Positions 17,480-26,420 of a stretch of 28,137 nt of DNA are shown here, piece by piece. The stretch comes from Chara braunii (taxonomy: Eukaryota > Streptophyta > Charophyceae > Charales > Characeae): the NCBI GenBank assembly GCA_003427395.1, contig BFEA01000239.1, forward strand, positions 568,356 to 596,492. The letters are read 5' to 3'. A program made the position numbers and the translations under genes. Each line of letters starts with the position of its first letter. The first letter of the stretch is position 1. The notes beneath the pieces are model-generated. The model made no database searches. It was not told the origin of the DNA and worked only from the letters and a program-made list of their open reading frames with translations.

Positions 17480-19545
17480 ATGGATGACCATCCGATGTAT
17501 GGGTTGCTTGTGGGGTTCTCCCTCTGGGGGATCCTCTGGCGTCTCCTCTTTCCTCTGGGCTTCTGGCCCACTTTCACGTGTAGAGTAGGGCCCACTCGTG
17601 GTGGTACTTCCACCCAGCCATACACGAAGGAGGAGGAGGAGAAGATGACCGCCATCCTGCAGGAGAGAAAGGAAAAGAAAGAGGCCAAGAAGAAGGCCCT
17701 ACTGGAGGAGCAGGCGGCCAAGTTGAAGAAGATCGAGGAAGAGATGGCCAGAGAGAAGGAGAGAATCAAGAAGGAAGAGGAGGCGAAGTTGAAGGAGGTG
17801 GAAGAAGAAGAAGAAGACGAAACGCCACTAGTAAGGAATAGGGGGCAGTACAGTGGCAACAAAGACGAAGAAATGTAGAGAAAGATCTCGGAATGGGTTG
17901 CCAACTTATCCTTGGGAAAAGAAGAAGAGGTGGCTATGTACATTCCCAAGGACGAGCAGGAAGCCGCCATGAAAAAATGGGAAACAGAAGAAGATGTTCT
18001 GGCGCGGCGGGCGATGGAGGATGAACAGAGGATGGAGTGGAAACTCGCAATGATAAGGGAGAAGAAGAGGAGAGTGGAGGCGGCAAATGCAGCAATGCAA
18101 GAACTCGCGGAGGTGAGGACTGCTTTAACAACACAATTAACTCCGCAAGTAGATCTCCAACGCAAAGTGGAGATCATCGCCCAGAGCGTTGAGCGGTTAG
18201 CTAAAGTGCAAGAACAACACTATGAGTTTAGTCGCAGCCAGGATATATCTGTGCGGTCGATGTGAATGGGACTGCGGGACTTTGCTCGCGAGTTAGGAGG
18301 CGCTGTGGGGTCCGAGGTGAGTCACCGCCTCGAGAAGACCGAGCGGTTCTGTGCCAGCGCCATTGAAGTCGTTAAAGCGGCAGCTCCCAAGGAGAGGAAG
18401 CATGTTCTCCTCGCAGGGAGCCGGTCAAAGTCAAATTCCCTGATTCCTACAGTGGAAAACGGGAAGAAAACTTTGACAATTGGGAGGCCAACGTCAAGAC
18501 CTATGTGCATTTGCAATAGGTCTCCCCGGATCAGCAGGTCCTAATTGCGATCCACGCGCTTAGAGACGAGGCCGCCAACTTTGCAAGGTCCCTAGTTCGC
18601 GCTGCCAATTGTAGTGACGATCCAGTTGCGTACTCCTCATTCACGTCCCTCACCGAGTTCATGAAATTGCTGTGCGAGCGGTTTGCAGATGTTGCTCGCA
18701 GTGTTAAAGCTTCAAACAAGCTCCAGACCATCCACGCTCGTAAATGGAAGAGTGCTAGGGCACTCAAGGGTACGATGGATGAATTGGTGGCCGTCCGTGA
18801 CCATGGGGTCACAGAGGCCCAATTGGTCAATCTCTTCTATCGGGCTATGCCCGAGGCCTTTCGAGGGCAGTTCTTCGCGAAGAGCGAAGACCCTGCCACC
18901 ACCTACGATTCCCTTAGCCGTGAGGTGGTGGCTTTTGAATCTAAGTCCGTGTCCCTGTCTACCTTCTGGCACAAAGATCTGGATAAGGGAAAGCAATGGA
19001 AGGGCCGCACTATTTCTGGGCAAGTGAAGACTAAGGATAGCCTTGTCCTGACCTTAGATGAGGGTAGTGTGGACGAGATCCCCTACGATCAGATTGAGTG
19101 GGGGTTAGAGGAGGAGGACAGTGGTGTGGGCCAGGGGAGGACTTACGCTGCTGTCGCGGCTGGAGGGAGGCCGCAAGGAGGACGAGGCCAGGGCCAAGGG
19201 GGCCGGGCCTCAGGGAGCCGGTTCCAGGGCGATCAGGGGGTTGGCGGCAGAGGAGGAAACCGCCAAGCGGGAGGCAGGGGTCAAGGTCCCTCGCAAAACC
19301 GTCCTAGGAACAGGTCACCCTATAGGGTAGGAGGATGGCATCCAGGGCTACCTCAGGGTAGGCCTTGGGAATCTTTGGGTCTGGACCAGACTTTATGGCA
19401 ACAACGATTGGACCGGGGCCAGTGCATTTTCTGCGGTGACCCGGGCCATATCATTAAATACTGTCCCAAGTATAGAGAGACCGAACGGCTGCCCAAGGGC
19501 CAAAAGGCAGCCGCCGGTAGGGGTAGCAACTGCCCCTACCACTAG
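17480..19545 (+). pseudogene. Retroelement 2 Gag with hydrophobic and coiled-coil N-terminus (broken)
   Basis: Gag forms the particle and binds RNA. Start ATG 17480 follows CACCCAACACCACA. Frame 2 gives a hydrophobic stretch (residues about 9-30, GLLVGFSLWGILWRLLFPLG), then a very charged coiled-coil region rich in E and K (about 55-125), a TAG at 17876, more coiled coil (EEEVAMYIPKDEQEAAMKKW) and a TGA at 18263. Near 18400 the frame changes to frame 1, where the capsid-like retrotransposon gag domain starts (FDNWEANVKTYVHLQ, TAG at 18517, then LIAIHALRDEAANFARS to about 18960). A Gly/Arg-rich basic stretch (about 19160-19290) and a CCHC zinc knuckle (CIFCGDPGHIIKYC, 19423-19464) follow. The frame ends at 19545. 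Three stops and one shift make it non-functional. Confidence 0.85.
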
Positions 19546-19744
19546 GCCATGTGGGGAATATAGCGCTAGTCGGCAGGAGACTCCCACACCACATGTGTCT
19601 ATCGCAGAGGTTGCAGGCCGGTGTCTAGACCGCTGTCTCGAAACTGCTTGTGTCAGAGTTTCGCTAGACACCTCCCTCACAGGCGTGGCCGAAGAGTTGA
19701 AGGAGAGGAGGCCCGGCCTGGGCCAAGATGAAGAAGGAGAATAA
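19546..19744 (+). pseudogene. Retroelement 2 Gag-protease junction
   Basis: Frame 2, overlapping the end of Gag, is open from 19436 to 19744 and its second half reads as protein (HVSIAEVAGRCLDRCLE, then GVAEELKERRPGLGQDEEGE). Gag ends in frame 1 and protease is in frame 3, so the connection needs two frame changes, near 19500-19545 and near 19740. Either these are decay, or one of them is a genuine Gag-Pol frameshift. No slippery heptamer with a clear downstream structure was identified. Confidence 0.5.
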
Positions 19745-20160
19745 AGGGCAGCTGATTTTATTAGATACAGAGATTTTTAGAAGTAGAGTAGGGGCCCTAG
19801 TAGACTCAAGGGCCACCCGCAGCTATATTAGTAAAAAAGCGCTGCAGAAGTTGAAGCTGGGACTTAAAGTCCAAAAGCTAGCAAACCCTATAGTTAGTAT
19901 CCTCGCGGACAATCGCATAATGGTTGTAGAGGATTATGTAGAGGGAGTTCAGGCGTACTTCCGCCTAGAGAAATATGGGAAAGTGGAGAAGGTTCTCCAC
20001 TCCCTGACTCTCCTCGTAGAAGACAGCCTCCCCTTTGATATTGTTCTGGGAATGGATTGGGGAGAGGTAGCTGGGGCCACGCTCCATTTGAAGGAGCACG
20101 AGTGTAGGCTCCCTAGTTCTTCGGGCGAGGCTAAGACTGCCCGCCTGTTCCACGTGTCAG
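19728..20160 (+). pseudogene. Retroelement 2 aspartic protease, altered active site
   Basis: The protease cuts the Gag-Pol polyprotein. Residues 18-30 of the frame-3 Pol piece read RSRVGALVDSRAT, aligning with the usual LxDSGAT motif of Ty3/gypsy proteases. Asp (19803) is kept but the Gly of D-S/T-G is Arg (AGG at 19809), which is expected to abolish activity. A downstream FDIVLGMDW matches the second conserved block (I-LG-DW). ATG 19728 is simply the first ATG in frame and need not be a real start. Confidence 0.8.
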
Positions 20161-20249
20161 GAGTAGAAAATCCATTGGCACATTGCTGCCTTAGTGCGCC
20201 TGCATTCGCCAGATTAGTGAAGAAGGAGAAATTGGAGGAACAGGTTTTT

Positions 20250-21827
20250 GTTGCCTATGTTAGGCCAGTGACTGAGCCCAAGGAAGAGAAGCCCCTAGAC
20301 CCTGCTATTGCCAAATTGCTGGAAGAGTTTAAGGAACTAGCTGAGCCGCCAACAGGAACAGTGTCGCGGCCCATCCAGCACCGTATTGAGATAGAGTCGG
20401 GCAGTAGAACTCCTAAGGGTGCCGTGTATAGGATGTCCCCCCGGGAGTTAGAGGAGCTTCGCAAACAGCTAGATGAGCTCCTCGAGAAGGGTTGGATTAG
20501 GCCAAGTTCGTCTCCTTTTGGAGCGCCTGTTCTCTTTGTCCCTAAGAAAGAAGGAGAGCTAAGGATGTGTATAGACTATAGGGGTCTGAATGCGATTACA
20601 GTGAAGAATGTTGAGCCACTGCCTTGGATAGACGATCTCTTAGATCGAGTGCAGGGGGCGAAGTATTTCTCCAAGATAGATTTGAAGTCCGGATATCATC
20701 AGATAGAAGTGCATCCTGATGATCAGTACAAGACAGCCTTCCGAACTAGATATGGGCACTACGAGTTCATAGTGATGCCCTTTGGACTGACCAATGCGCC
20801 AGCAACGTTCCAGCGCTGTATGAACGATTTGTTTAGGCCATGGTTAGATAGATTTGTTGTAGTTTACTTGGATGACTTTCTAGTGTTTAGTAAGACCCTC
20901 GAAGAGCATCAGGGTCATCTCAGGCAGGTCTTGGAGAAGCTGAGGGAAGCTAACTTCAAGATCAATGCAAAGAAGTGCGATTGGGCGAAAACCCAAGTTT
21001 TGTACTTAGGCCACGTCTTAGACGGAGACGGCGTTAAGCCAGAGGATAGCAAGATCGCAGCGATTAGAGATTGGCCCACGCCACGTACGCTGACAGAGTT
21101 GCGCTCGTTCCTGGGCCTAGCCAATTACTACCGGAAGTTCGTGAGGAACTTCTCCACCATCGCTGTTCCCCTTCGCGGATTGTTGAGAAAGGAGACTATC
21201 TGGAAGTGGGATAAGGACTGCACGTCTGCCATGAAGAAGTTAAAGCAGGCATTGATAGAATATCCAGTCCTTAAAGTCGCCGACCCGTCCTTGCCCTTTG
21301 TCGTTACGACCGATGCGAGTCAGTATGACATAGGCGCAGTGTTACAGCAAGACGATGGCAATGGGTATAGACCCATAGAGTTCATGTCCGCCAGAATGCC
21401 TTCAGAGAAGGTCGCGACATCTACCTACGAGAGGGGACTCTACGCTCTCAGGCAAGCCTTAGACCACTGGAAGCACTACTTGCTTGGGAGGCACTTNAGA
21501 GTCTATTCTGACCATGAAACGTTACGATGGTTAAAGACACAGGCCAAGATGACACCTAAGCTTACTAGGTGGGCCGCAGAGATAGATCAGTACGACTTTG
21601 AGCTCAAGCCTGTCAAAGGGAAGTACAACGTAGTCGCGGATGCTCTGAGTAGGAGAGCACATTACTTTGGGGCAATAGTGCACTACCTCGATATATGGAA
21701 GGACCTGCAACAAAAGGTTAGAGAGGCCTACGCGCAGGACCCTATCTATAGTGACCTCCTTAAGAGAGTCAGAGAGGTCCCAAAGACTGAGCCAAACTAC
21801 TGCACTACTGAAGGGTTGTTTTTTTAG
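20250..21827 (+). pseudogene. Retroelement 2 reverse transcriptase and RNase H
   Basis: One open frame holds the whole RT: RKQLDELLEKGWIRPSSSPF, FVPKKEGELRMCIDYRGLN, the first Asp in KIDLKSGYHQI (20679), MPFGLTNAPATFQRCM, YLDD at 20865-20876, the LYLGHVL block and SFLGLANYYRKFVRNFS. RNase H follows: Asp in VVTTDASQYDIGAVL (21312), YERGLYAL where the usual catalytic Glu is Gly (21435-21437), Asp in VYSDHETLRWL (21510) and VVADALSRR. One N at 21497. The frame ends at TAG 21825 just after a T run, but the integrase continues in the same frame, so this is a nonsense change rather than a shift. RT looks active-site competent; RNase H does not. Confidence 0.95.
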
Positions 21828-22979
21828 AAGACTAATGTCTTTGACCGCCTATGCATTCCCAGCAACGAAGAGATTCGTAGTCCGATTCTGGGAGAGTGCC
21901 ATGACACAGAGGGTCATTTTGGGTGGCAAAAGACTTTAACTAATTTGATGCGCGCGTACACCTGGCCAAGGATGAAGAACGACTGCGTAGAGTATGTTCG
22001 CAGTTGTAAAGTCTGCCAGCGTAACAAAACTTCTATGTGTGCCCCGTTAGGTCTTCTCAGACCCTTGCCCATTCCGGATCAGCCGGGAGACTCAGTGTCC
22101 ATAGACTTCATGGACACTCAAGTCAAGAGCAGGCATGGTAAGAGCCAAGTCATGGTCGTAGTCGATTGTTTTAGTAAGTACGCAGTTTTTGTTCCTTTGC
22201 CTTCAGAGGCACGTACTGACTTAGTCATACAGAGGTTTTTTGACTATTGGGTTAGTGAGAATGGAATCCCACTGTCTATAGTTAGCGTAGAGATAGTCGC
22301 TTCACCAGCCAGAACTGGCAAGAACTCATGGGAGTGTATGGATCTAAGTTGTTGATGTCGTCTGGCCGCCATCCTGAGACTAACGGTCAGACAGAACAGA
22401 TGAATAAGATCCTACAGCAAGTTCTGCGCATGTACATTAGACCAGATCAGATTAACTGGGATGAGATGTTGCCCAAGGTAGCTAGTGCGTATAACAACAG
22501 TGTGCATCTGTCCACGTGCCGCACTCCCAACGAACTGCACAAGTCCTTTAGACCGCGCAGACCGTTTGAAGGACTCAACCGGGATCAGATTCACAGATTA
22601 CCACCTGGGACCAGGGAGTTTGCTGTACAGCACGAGAAAGAACTAGCTGCTGTTGTAGAGAACCTCAGGAAAGCCCAACATAGGATGATAGAGCAAGCGA
22701 ACAAACATCGTCACCCTTCACAGTTTCAAGTAGGCGACTTAGTCTGGGTCAGTTCTAAGGAGTTTGCACCTGAGAAGAACATCTCGCAGAAGCTACTGCC
22801 CACGTATAGAGGACTGTGGCCCGTTCTAGAAGTTAAGGGCGACGAAGATGGACCGTCCTATACCATAGAACTCCCAGCACACCTCCACACTTACCCAGTT
22901 TTCCATGCATCGAAGTTATTACCTTGTCAGACAAGTGATCAGTTTCCATCCCGTAGATCAATGATCCCACCGGATATGG
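21828..22979 (+). pseudogene. Retroelement 2 integrase, frameshifted at the second catalytic Asp
   Basis: After the TAG at 21825 frame 3 continues with the zinc-binding part (ECHDTEGHFGWQKTL, then CKVCQRN) and the first catalytic Asp in VSIDFMDTQ (22104). Near 22287, exactly where the second catalytic Asp of the SDRD-type motif is expected, one base is missing and the frame becomes frame 2, which carries MGVYGSKLLMSSGRHPETNG and the catalytic Glu in GQTEQMN (22394). The spacing from the break to Glu fits DD35E. The C-terminal part has FQVGDLVWVSSK and TYRGLWPVLEV, a GPY/F-like module with Leu in place of Pro (22811-22822). Confidence 0.9.
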
Positions 22980-23191
22980 ATGGAAGATACGACATCGATG
23001 GTATCGTGGCTGAAGATGTCTTCAGAACTGGAGGTAGGGGTCGTCCACAGAAACAGTACAAGGTTCATTTTAGTTATCAAGAACCGGAAGACGACTGCTG
23101 GTTTACAAGATCCGAGCTTCTAGAGACAGCTCCCGATATCGTCCGGGCCTACGAGAGACAACAGAGGGGTAAAGGTCTTGCCTTGGACTGA
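22980..23191 (+). pseudogene. Retroelement 2 C-terminal chromodomain and end of Pol
   Basis: The last part of the frame-2 piece reads YDIDGIVAEDVFRTGGRGRP, then QKQYKVHFSYQEPEDDCWFT and APDIVRAYERQQ. This matches the chromodomain plan: Y-x-V/I start, Q-Y-x-V-x-F/W, D-x-W, then an acidic helix ending in a Y-ER. Chromodomains on Ty3/gypsy integrases guide insertion to marked chromatin, which defines chromoviruses. Of the aromatic cage, Tyr at the start and Trp in CWF are present, while the K-W-x-G segment is HFSYQ, so it is a divergent type. The frame stops at 23189-23191, about 38 bases before the 3' LTR. Confidence 0.8.
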
Positions 23192-23217
23192 AATTTTCTC
23201 GGAGGACCTCGAATTTA

Positions 23218-23229
23218 GGCCGGCGGGAG
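23218..23229 (+). other. Short purine-rich end before 3' LTR
   Basis: GGCCGGCGGGAG directly precedes the TGAAACGG start of the 3' LTR. The GCGGGAG end is in the position of a polypurine tract but is short and interrupted by C, so it is a weak candidate. Confidence 0.35.
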
Positions 23230-24000
23230 TGAAACGGTATTCACCAGTTCGCAGTAGCGAATGCAGATCCCAGGGCTCGATCCCTAGTTCCCCATCTTAC
23301 CTGTGTACAGTATTGATGGCAACCCGTAGATTTNAACCTGCGACCTGTAGGATCACCAGTGGTAGGTAGACTTTCGTAGGTCACAAGGTAGGAGGGATTC
23401 GAACTGTAGACTTGTAGGGTAGGGGTCTAGACAGTTCAGAGGTTGTCGCTGTAGACTACCCGAAGAGTCAAGGTCGTAGCTGCTACTTACCTGAAAGGGC
23501 AAAGTCGTAGTTGCTACAGTACCGAAAGGGCAAGTTAAAGATTTCTAGAAGTGGCCTTTCGGAGTTAGCCTGCGTTCAGCAGAGGCAAGTGGTCAAGTGG
23601 TGGTAGTCCACCTAGTACAGTTAGCAATCCTAGTTAGCCCAGTCCGGTCCAGTCAAGCAAGTACCGTCTGGGACTGTGCACATCGTGGGCCAAGCGATAC
23701 AGGGCAGACCAACACAGCACAAAAGTATAAATCAAGAGGATGCGCCCAGCCATTCATTCATTCCTGCGGATGCCATGCGGAAGCGCTGCCTGAGCAGCTT
23801 GTGCGAGGAGGTCTGCAGTGCGCCCGAAGACGAAACGGGCAGAGAAGCGTAGTGTAGCGATAGGGTAGTGGCAGCCATAGCTGCCATAGCTATAGTAGTG
23901 TGTGTGTGTGTCGCGTGTGAGTACAGAGTGTTGTGTGTGGGACATCCAGGGTGATCTAGAGTGCGAACAGTGAGTTCTATGGGCGCTCGGACGCCATAGC
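23230..24000 (+). repeat. 3' LTR of retroelement 2 (right end unresolved)
   Basis: 23230-23618 aligns with the 5' LTR. The following part has no visible partner because of the gap. It contains TATAAAT at 23726-23732, a (GT)n tract near 23898-23911 and no resemblance to 16201 onward, so the LTR must end before roughly 24.27 kb. No TG...CA end followed by GGTGG was found. One N lies at 23334. Confidence 0.75.
23726..23732 (+). promoter_or_regulatory. LTR TATA box
   Basis: TATAAAT in CACAAAAGTATAAATCAAG, about 497 bases into the LTR, is a good RNA polymerase II TATA box. Transcription would start near 23755-23762, dividing U3 from R. The equivalent site in the 5' LTR, which would drive the element, is in the assembly gap. 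Confidence 0.6.
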
Positions 24001-24306
24001 CAGTTGGAAGAGAACTCTTATCTGGTTACGATATCTTGAGTACTGTGTGGGCGCATGTCGCCAGTTTGCCGTTTCGCTGTTTGCATGCATGTCGAAGTGT
24101 GAATAAGCCGAGTCTGATTGCAGTCGGGCCACCTACGACAATTAACGGAAACCACGGATTAGAGGCCCCGCGGCTGGAGAGACCGGCGCGCGCAAGGCTC
24201 GAGAAAAGACAAGGAAAGGCGGTCACCACAAGGCGGTAGACGCCAAAAGAAACCGGGACACCGTGAGGAAAAGTATCAAGGACCACGTGGAGCTAAGTAA
24301 AAATAA

Positions 24307-24440
24307 TGGTATCCGGGACAAGTACCGGCGGGACCATCGGCGGAACAAGTAAAGGCGAGACCGTCGGTGGGACAAGTATCGACGGGACCACCCAGCGGGA
24401 CAAGTGTCGAGGACTAGCATGGGACAAGTGGCGGGGACAT
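24307..24440. repeat. Short degenerate tandem repeat around GGGACAAGT
   Basis: Five to six units of about 25-30 bp contain GGGACAAGT or GGAACAAGT followed by CGGCGGGACC-like text. A related fragment (CGGCGGGACAA) appears near 25809, in the second copy of the segmental duplication. Confidence 0.7.
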
Positions 24441-25025
24441 GAGAATGTCTCAAGAGGAACTGTGGAGCAGCATGAGGGGAAAATAATTAAAGCAAGAGGC
24501 ACCACCATGATCGAGATCTTGACGACCAAGAATATTGGCACCGCTAGTGCAAGCACTAGTGGGAGCAAACGGAAAAACAAAAGGGAAAAGAAAAAGTAAA
24601 AAAACGTGAAGTGGGAGGCATGAGATCAATCCGAAAAATCTCGGATTAACCTCCCTCAAGAAAATGGAGTCAAACGAGACTCCATGTGAAAAATAGGCCT
24701 CCAGGAAAAAATCGGAATATAAGGGGTCACTGTGTGAGAGAAATAGAGGTAAAAGGAGGCTCTCATGGGCATGAGGAAGCCACAGTTGCAGTCCGAGATA
24801 TAACGGATTGCACCATGGGCATAGGGAGGGCCAAAACTAAGAGGAAAGACCTAGAAAAAGAACGAACGAAAAGATAAAACGACTACTTGACACTTGGCAT
24901 ACTAGAAAAAGAAAGAAAAATAAAAGAAAAAAGTGGGAGAATAAGATAAAAGGAGTGAGAGTGCGTGAGTGAGTTGGCCGTAAGTAGGGATTGCCACAAG
25001 TAGGGACTAGCAAGTCCCTACTGTC
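24430..25025. repeat. Segmental duplication, left copy
   Basis: Collinear landmarks shared with 25850-26420: GGCGGGGACATGAGA-TGTC, GATC-AGATCTNGAC, CACCGCTAGTGCAAGCA-TAGTGGGA, a hairpin in TCCG-CGGA (24628-24647), CTTGACACTTGNCA and AGGGACT-GCA-CCCTAC (24999-25022). Spacing is kept within about 30 bases across some 590 bases. The copies are strongly diverged, so the duplication is old. No gene is seen; the open frame 24306-24599 is low-complexity. Confidence 0.8.
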
Positions 25026-25214
25026 CAAAAACAAAAGAAAATAAAAGAGAAAAAAACCTTAACGGTAAAAAACGGTCACTTGGGGAGATACATCCGTGAC
25101 CAGATACACTCTGGAATATGGCGATTGCAAAGGACCTTGATTTTCTTTTGATTTTGCAGAGAAAATGAAGAAAAATCAAGGCACCATGTAACCGAGATAC
25201 AACAGATTGCATAG

Positions 25215-25533
25215 GGGAAGAGAAACACATGTTTTAGGTGCATCCGAAACCAATAGTGAACCCAGATACACTTGAAAGTTGACCATTTCTTTTTTCTTCA
25301 GTTTTGGGCTAGTTGTAAGGCAATGGGGCTAGAAAATTGACCCCTACTGCAGTCCGAGTTACAACGGACTGCATGGGGAAGGGAAAACACATGTTTTAGG
25401 TGCATCCGGAGCCAACATTGAGCCCGGATGCACTTGAAAATTGAGAGCTTCATTTTCTTTAATTTGGGGCAAGCTGTGAGGTTGTGGGACTAGGGAAATG
25501 ACCACAGTTGCAGTCCGAGAAATAACGGACTGC
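25215..25533. repeat. Tandem duplication of about 160 bp (two units)
   Basis: Units 25215-25372 and 25376-25533 both start GGGAA-G--AAACACATGTTTT, contain AGGTGCATCCG, TTGGGC/GGGGCAAG--GTNAGG, and end in the GCAGTCCG-CGGACTGC hairpin (25349-25372, 25510-25533). A second hairpin in the unit is perfect only in the right copy (25400-25409 with 25424-25433). Confidence 0.85.
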
Positions 25534-25849
25534 ATAAGGATGCCTAGGCCAAGAGAAAATGAGTCATAGCAAGCCCAAAAGACTAAGAAAATAGTGACTG
25601 CGGCATGAGGCAAATAGAGGCGGTAAACGACAACCGTGAGATGAGGGTCGCACGACCGAGAATAATCGGCACGCATGAGGCACTTAAGGATGGGATATTG
25701 GAACTTACGGGGACAAGGGAGTCCAAAAATAAAAATGCGACGTCATCCGGAACGACGTCGGGAACTAAATGAGCCCAAATAAAAATAATCGAAAAATGAG
25801 ACATGAACCGGCGGGACAAAAAAATAGAACTAGTACGGGGAGAGTGGCG

Positions 25850-26420
25850 GGGACTTGAGATGTCCCAAGGGAATCATGAGCCAACGTGAGGAATGATCAC
25901 GCAAAGCAAACAGCACCATCGAGATCAAGATCTAGACAGTGAAAAATATTAGCACCGCTAGTGCAAGCATTAGTGGGATCAAGCGGGAGAGCCATGAGAG
26001 AAAATAAAGCAAAATAATGATGATAGAAGGGCTGCCCAACAGTCCGGGATATCTCGGACTAGCTAGGCATGAGAAACTAGAGCCCGAAGGGACTCAACAC
26101 AGAAAAAAGGTTGTCATTGGAGCAAAAGGGGTTCAAAATTGAGACTAACGGAGACAAAATGGAGCCCCCGTATGAGCATGGGGGTTTCACTATTGTAATC
26201 CGAGATACAACGACCAACTGCTGAGTCTGAATCTAGCCATAGATGAAGATCCATGGGCTAGAAAAGGACTCAACAACCACTTGACACTTGCCACGTTAGA
26301 AATAAAAGAAAAGAAAAGAAAAATGAGAGAAAACGGAGGAGGAATGAGACAAAGGGGGAAAAAAGAGTGGAGGAGCTTATTGGGAGTGGCACGGCAGGGA
26401 CTGGCAGATCCCTACGGTGA
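25850..26420. repeat. Segmental duplication, right copy
   Basis: Partner of 24430-25025, in direct orientation, offset about 1.39-1.42 kb. The hairpin at 26041-26060 corresponds to 24628-24647, and the AGGGACT/AGATCCCT segment near 26391 to 24999-25022. The open frame 26281-26505 is inside it and has no domain. Confidence 0.8.

Larger units (their letters stand above)
15157..24270 (+). mobile_element. Retroelement 2: chromodomain Ty3/gypsy LTR retrotransposon
   Basis: Direct repeats starting TGAAACGGTATTCACC at 15157 and 23230 flank Gag, protease, RT, RNase H, integrase and a chromodomain, the order of Ty3/gypsy chromoviruses. The LTRs align without gaps over 389 bases (constant offset 8073) with 9 differences and one N, about 2.3%. 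The right end is unresolved because the 5' LTR runs into an assembly gap; it lies somewhere before about 24.27 kb, and the end given is an upper guess. No target-site duplication could be confirmed. The five bases before the left LTR are GGTGG. Gag and Pol carry several disabling changes, so this copy could move only with proteins from other copies. Confidence 0.9.

Noticed and set aside
18517-18519. CAA-TAG in Gag as a programmed readthrough stop
   Set aside because: The bases after TAG (GTC) do not match known readthrough contexts, and other stops and shifts in the same gene point to decay.
24307-24324. TGGTATC as a tRNA-Met primer-binding site
   Set aside because: Only the first seven bases fit. 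The rest (CGGGACAAG) belongs to a local tandem repeat, and no LTR end lies directly before it.
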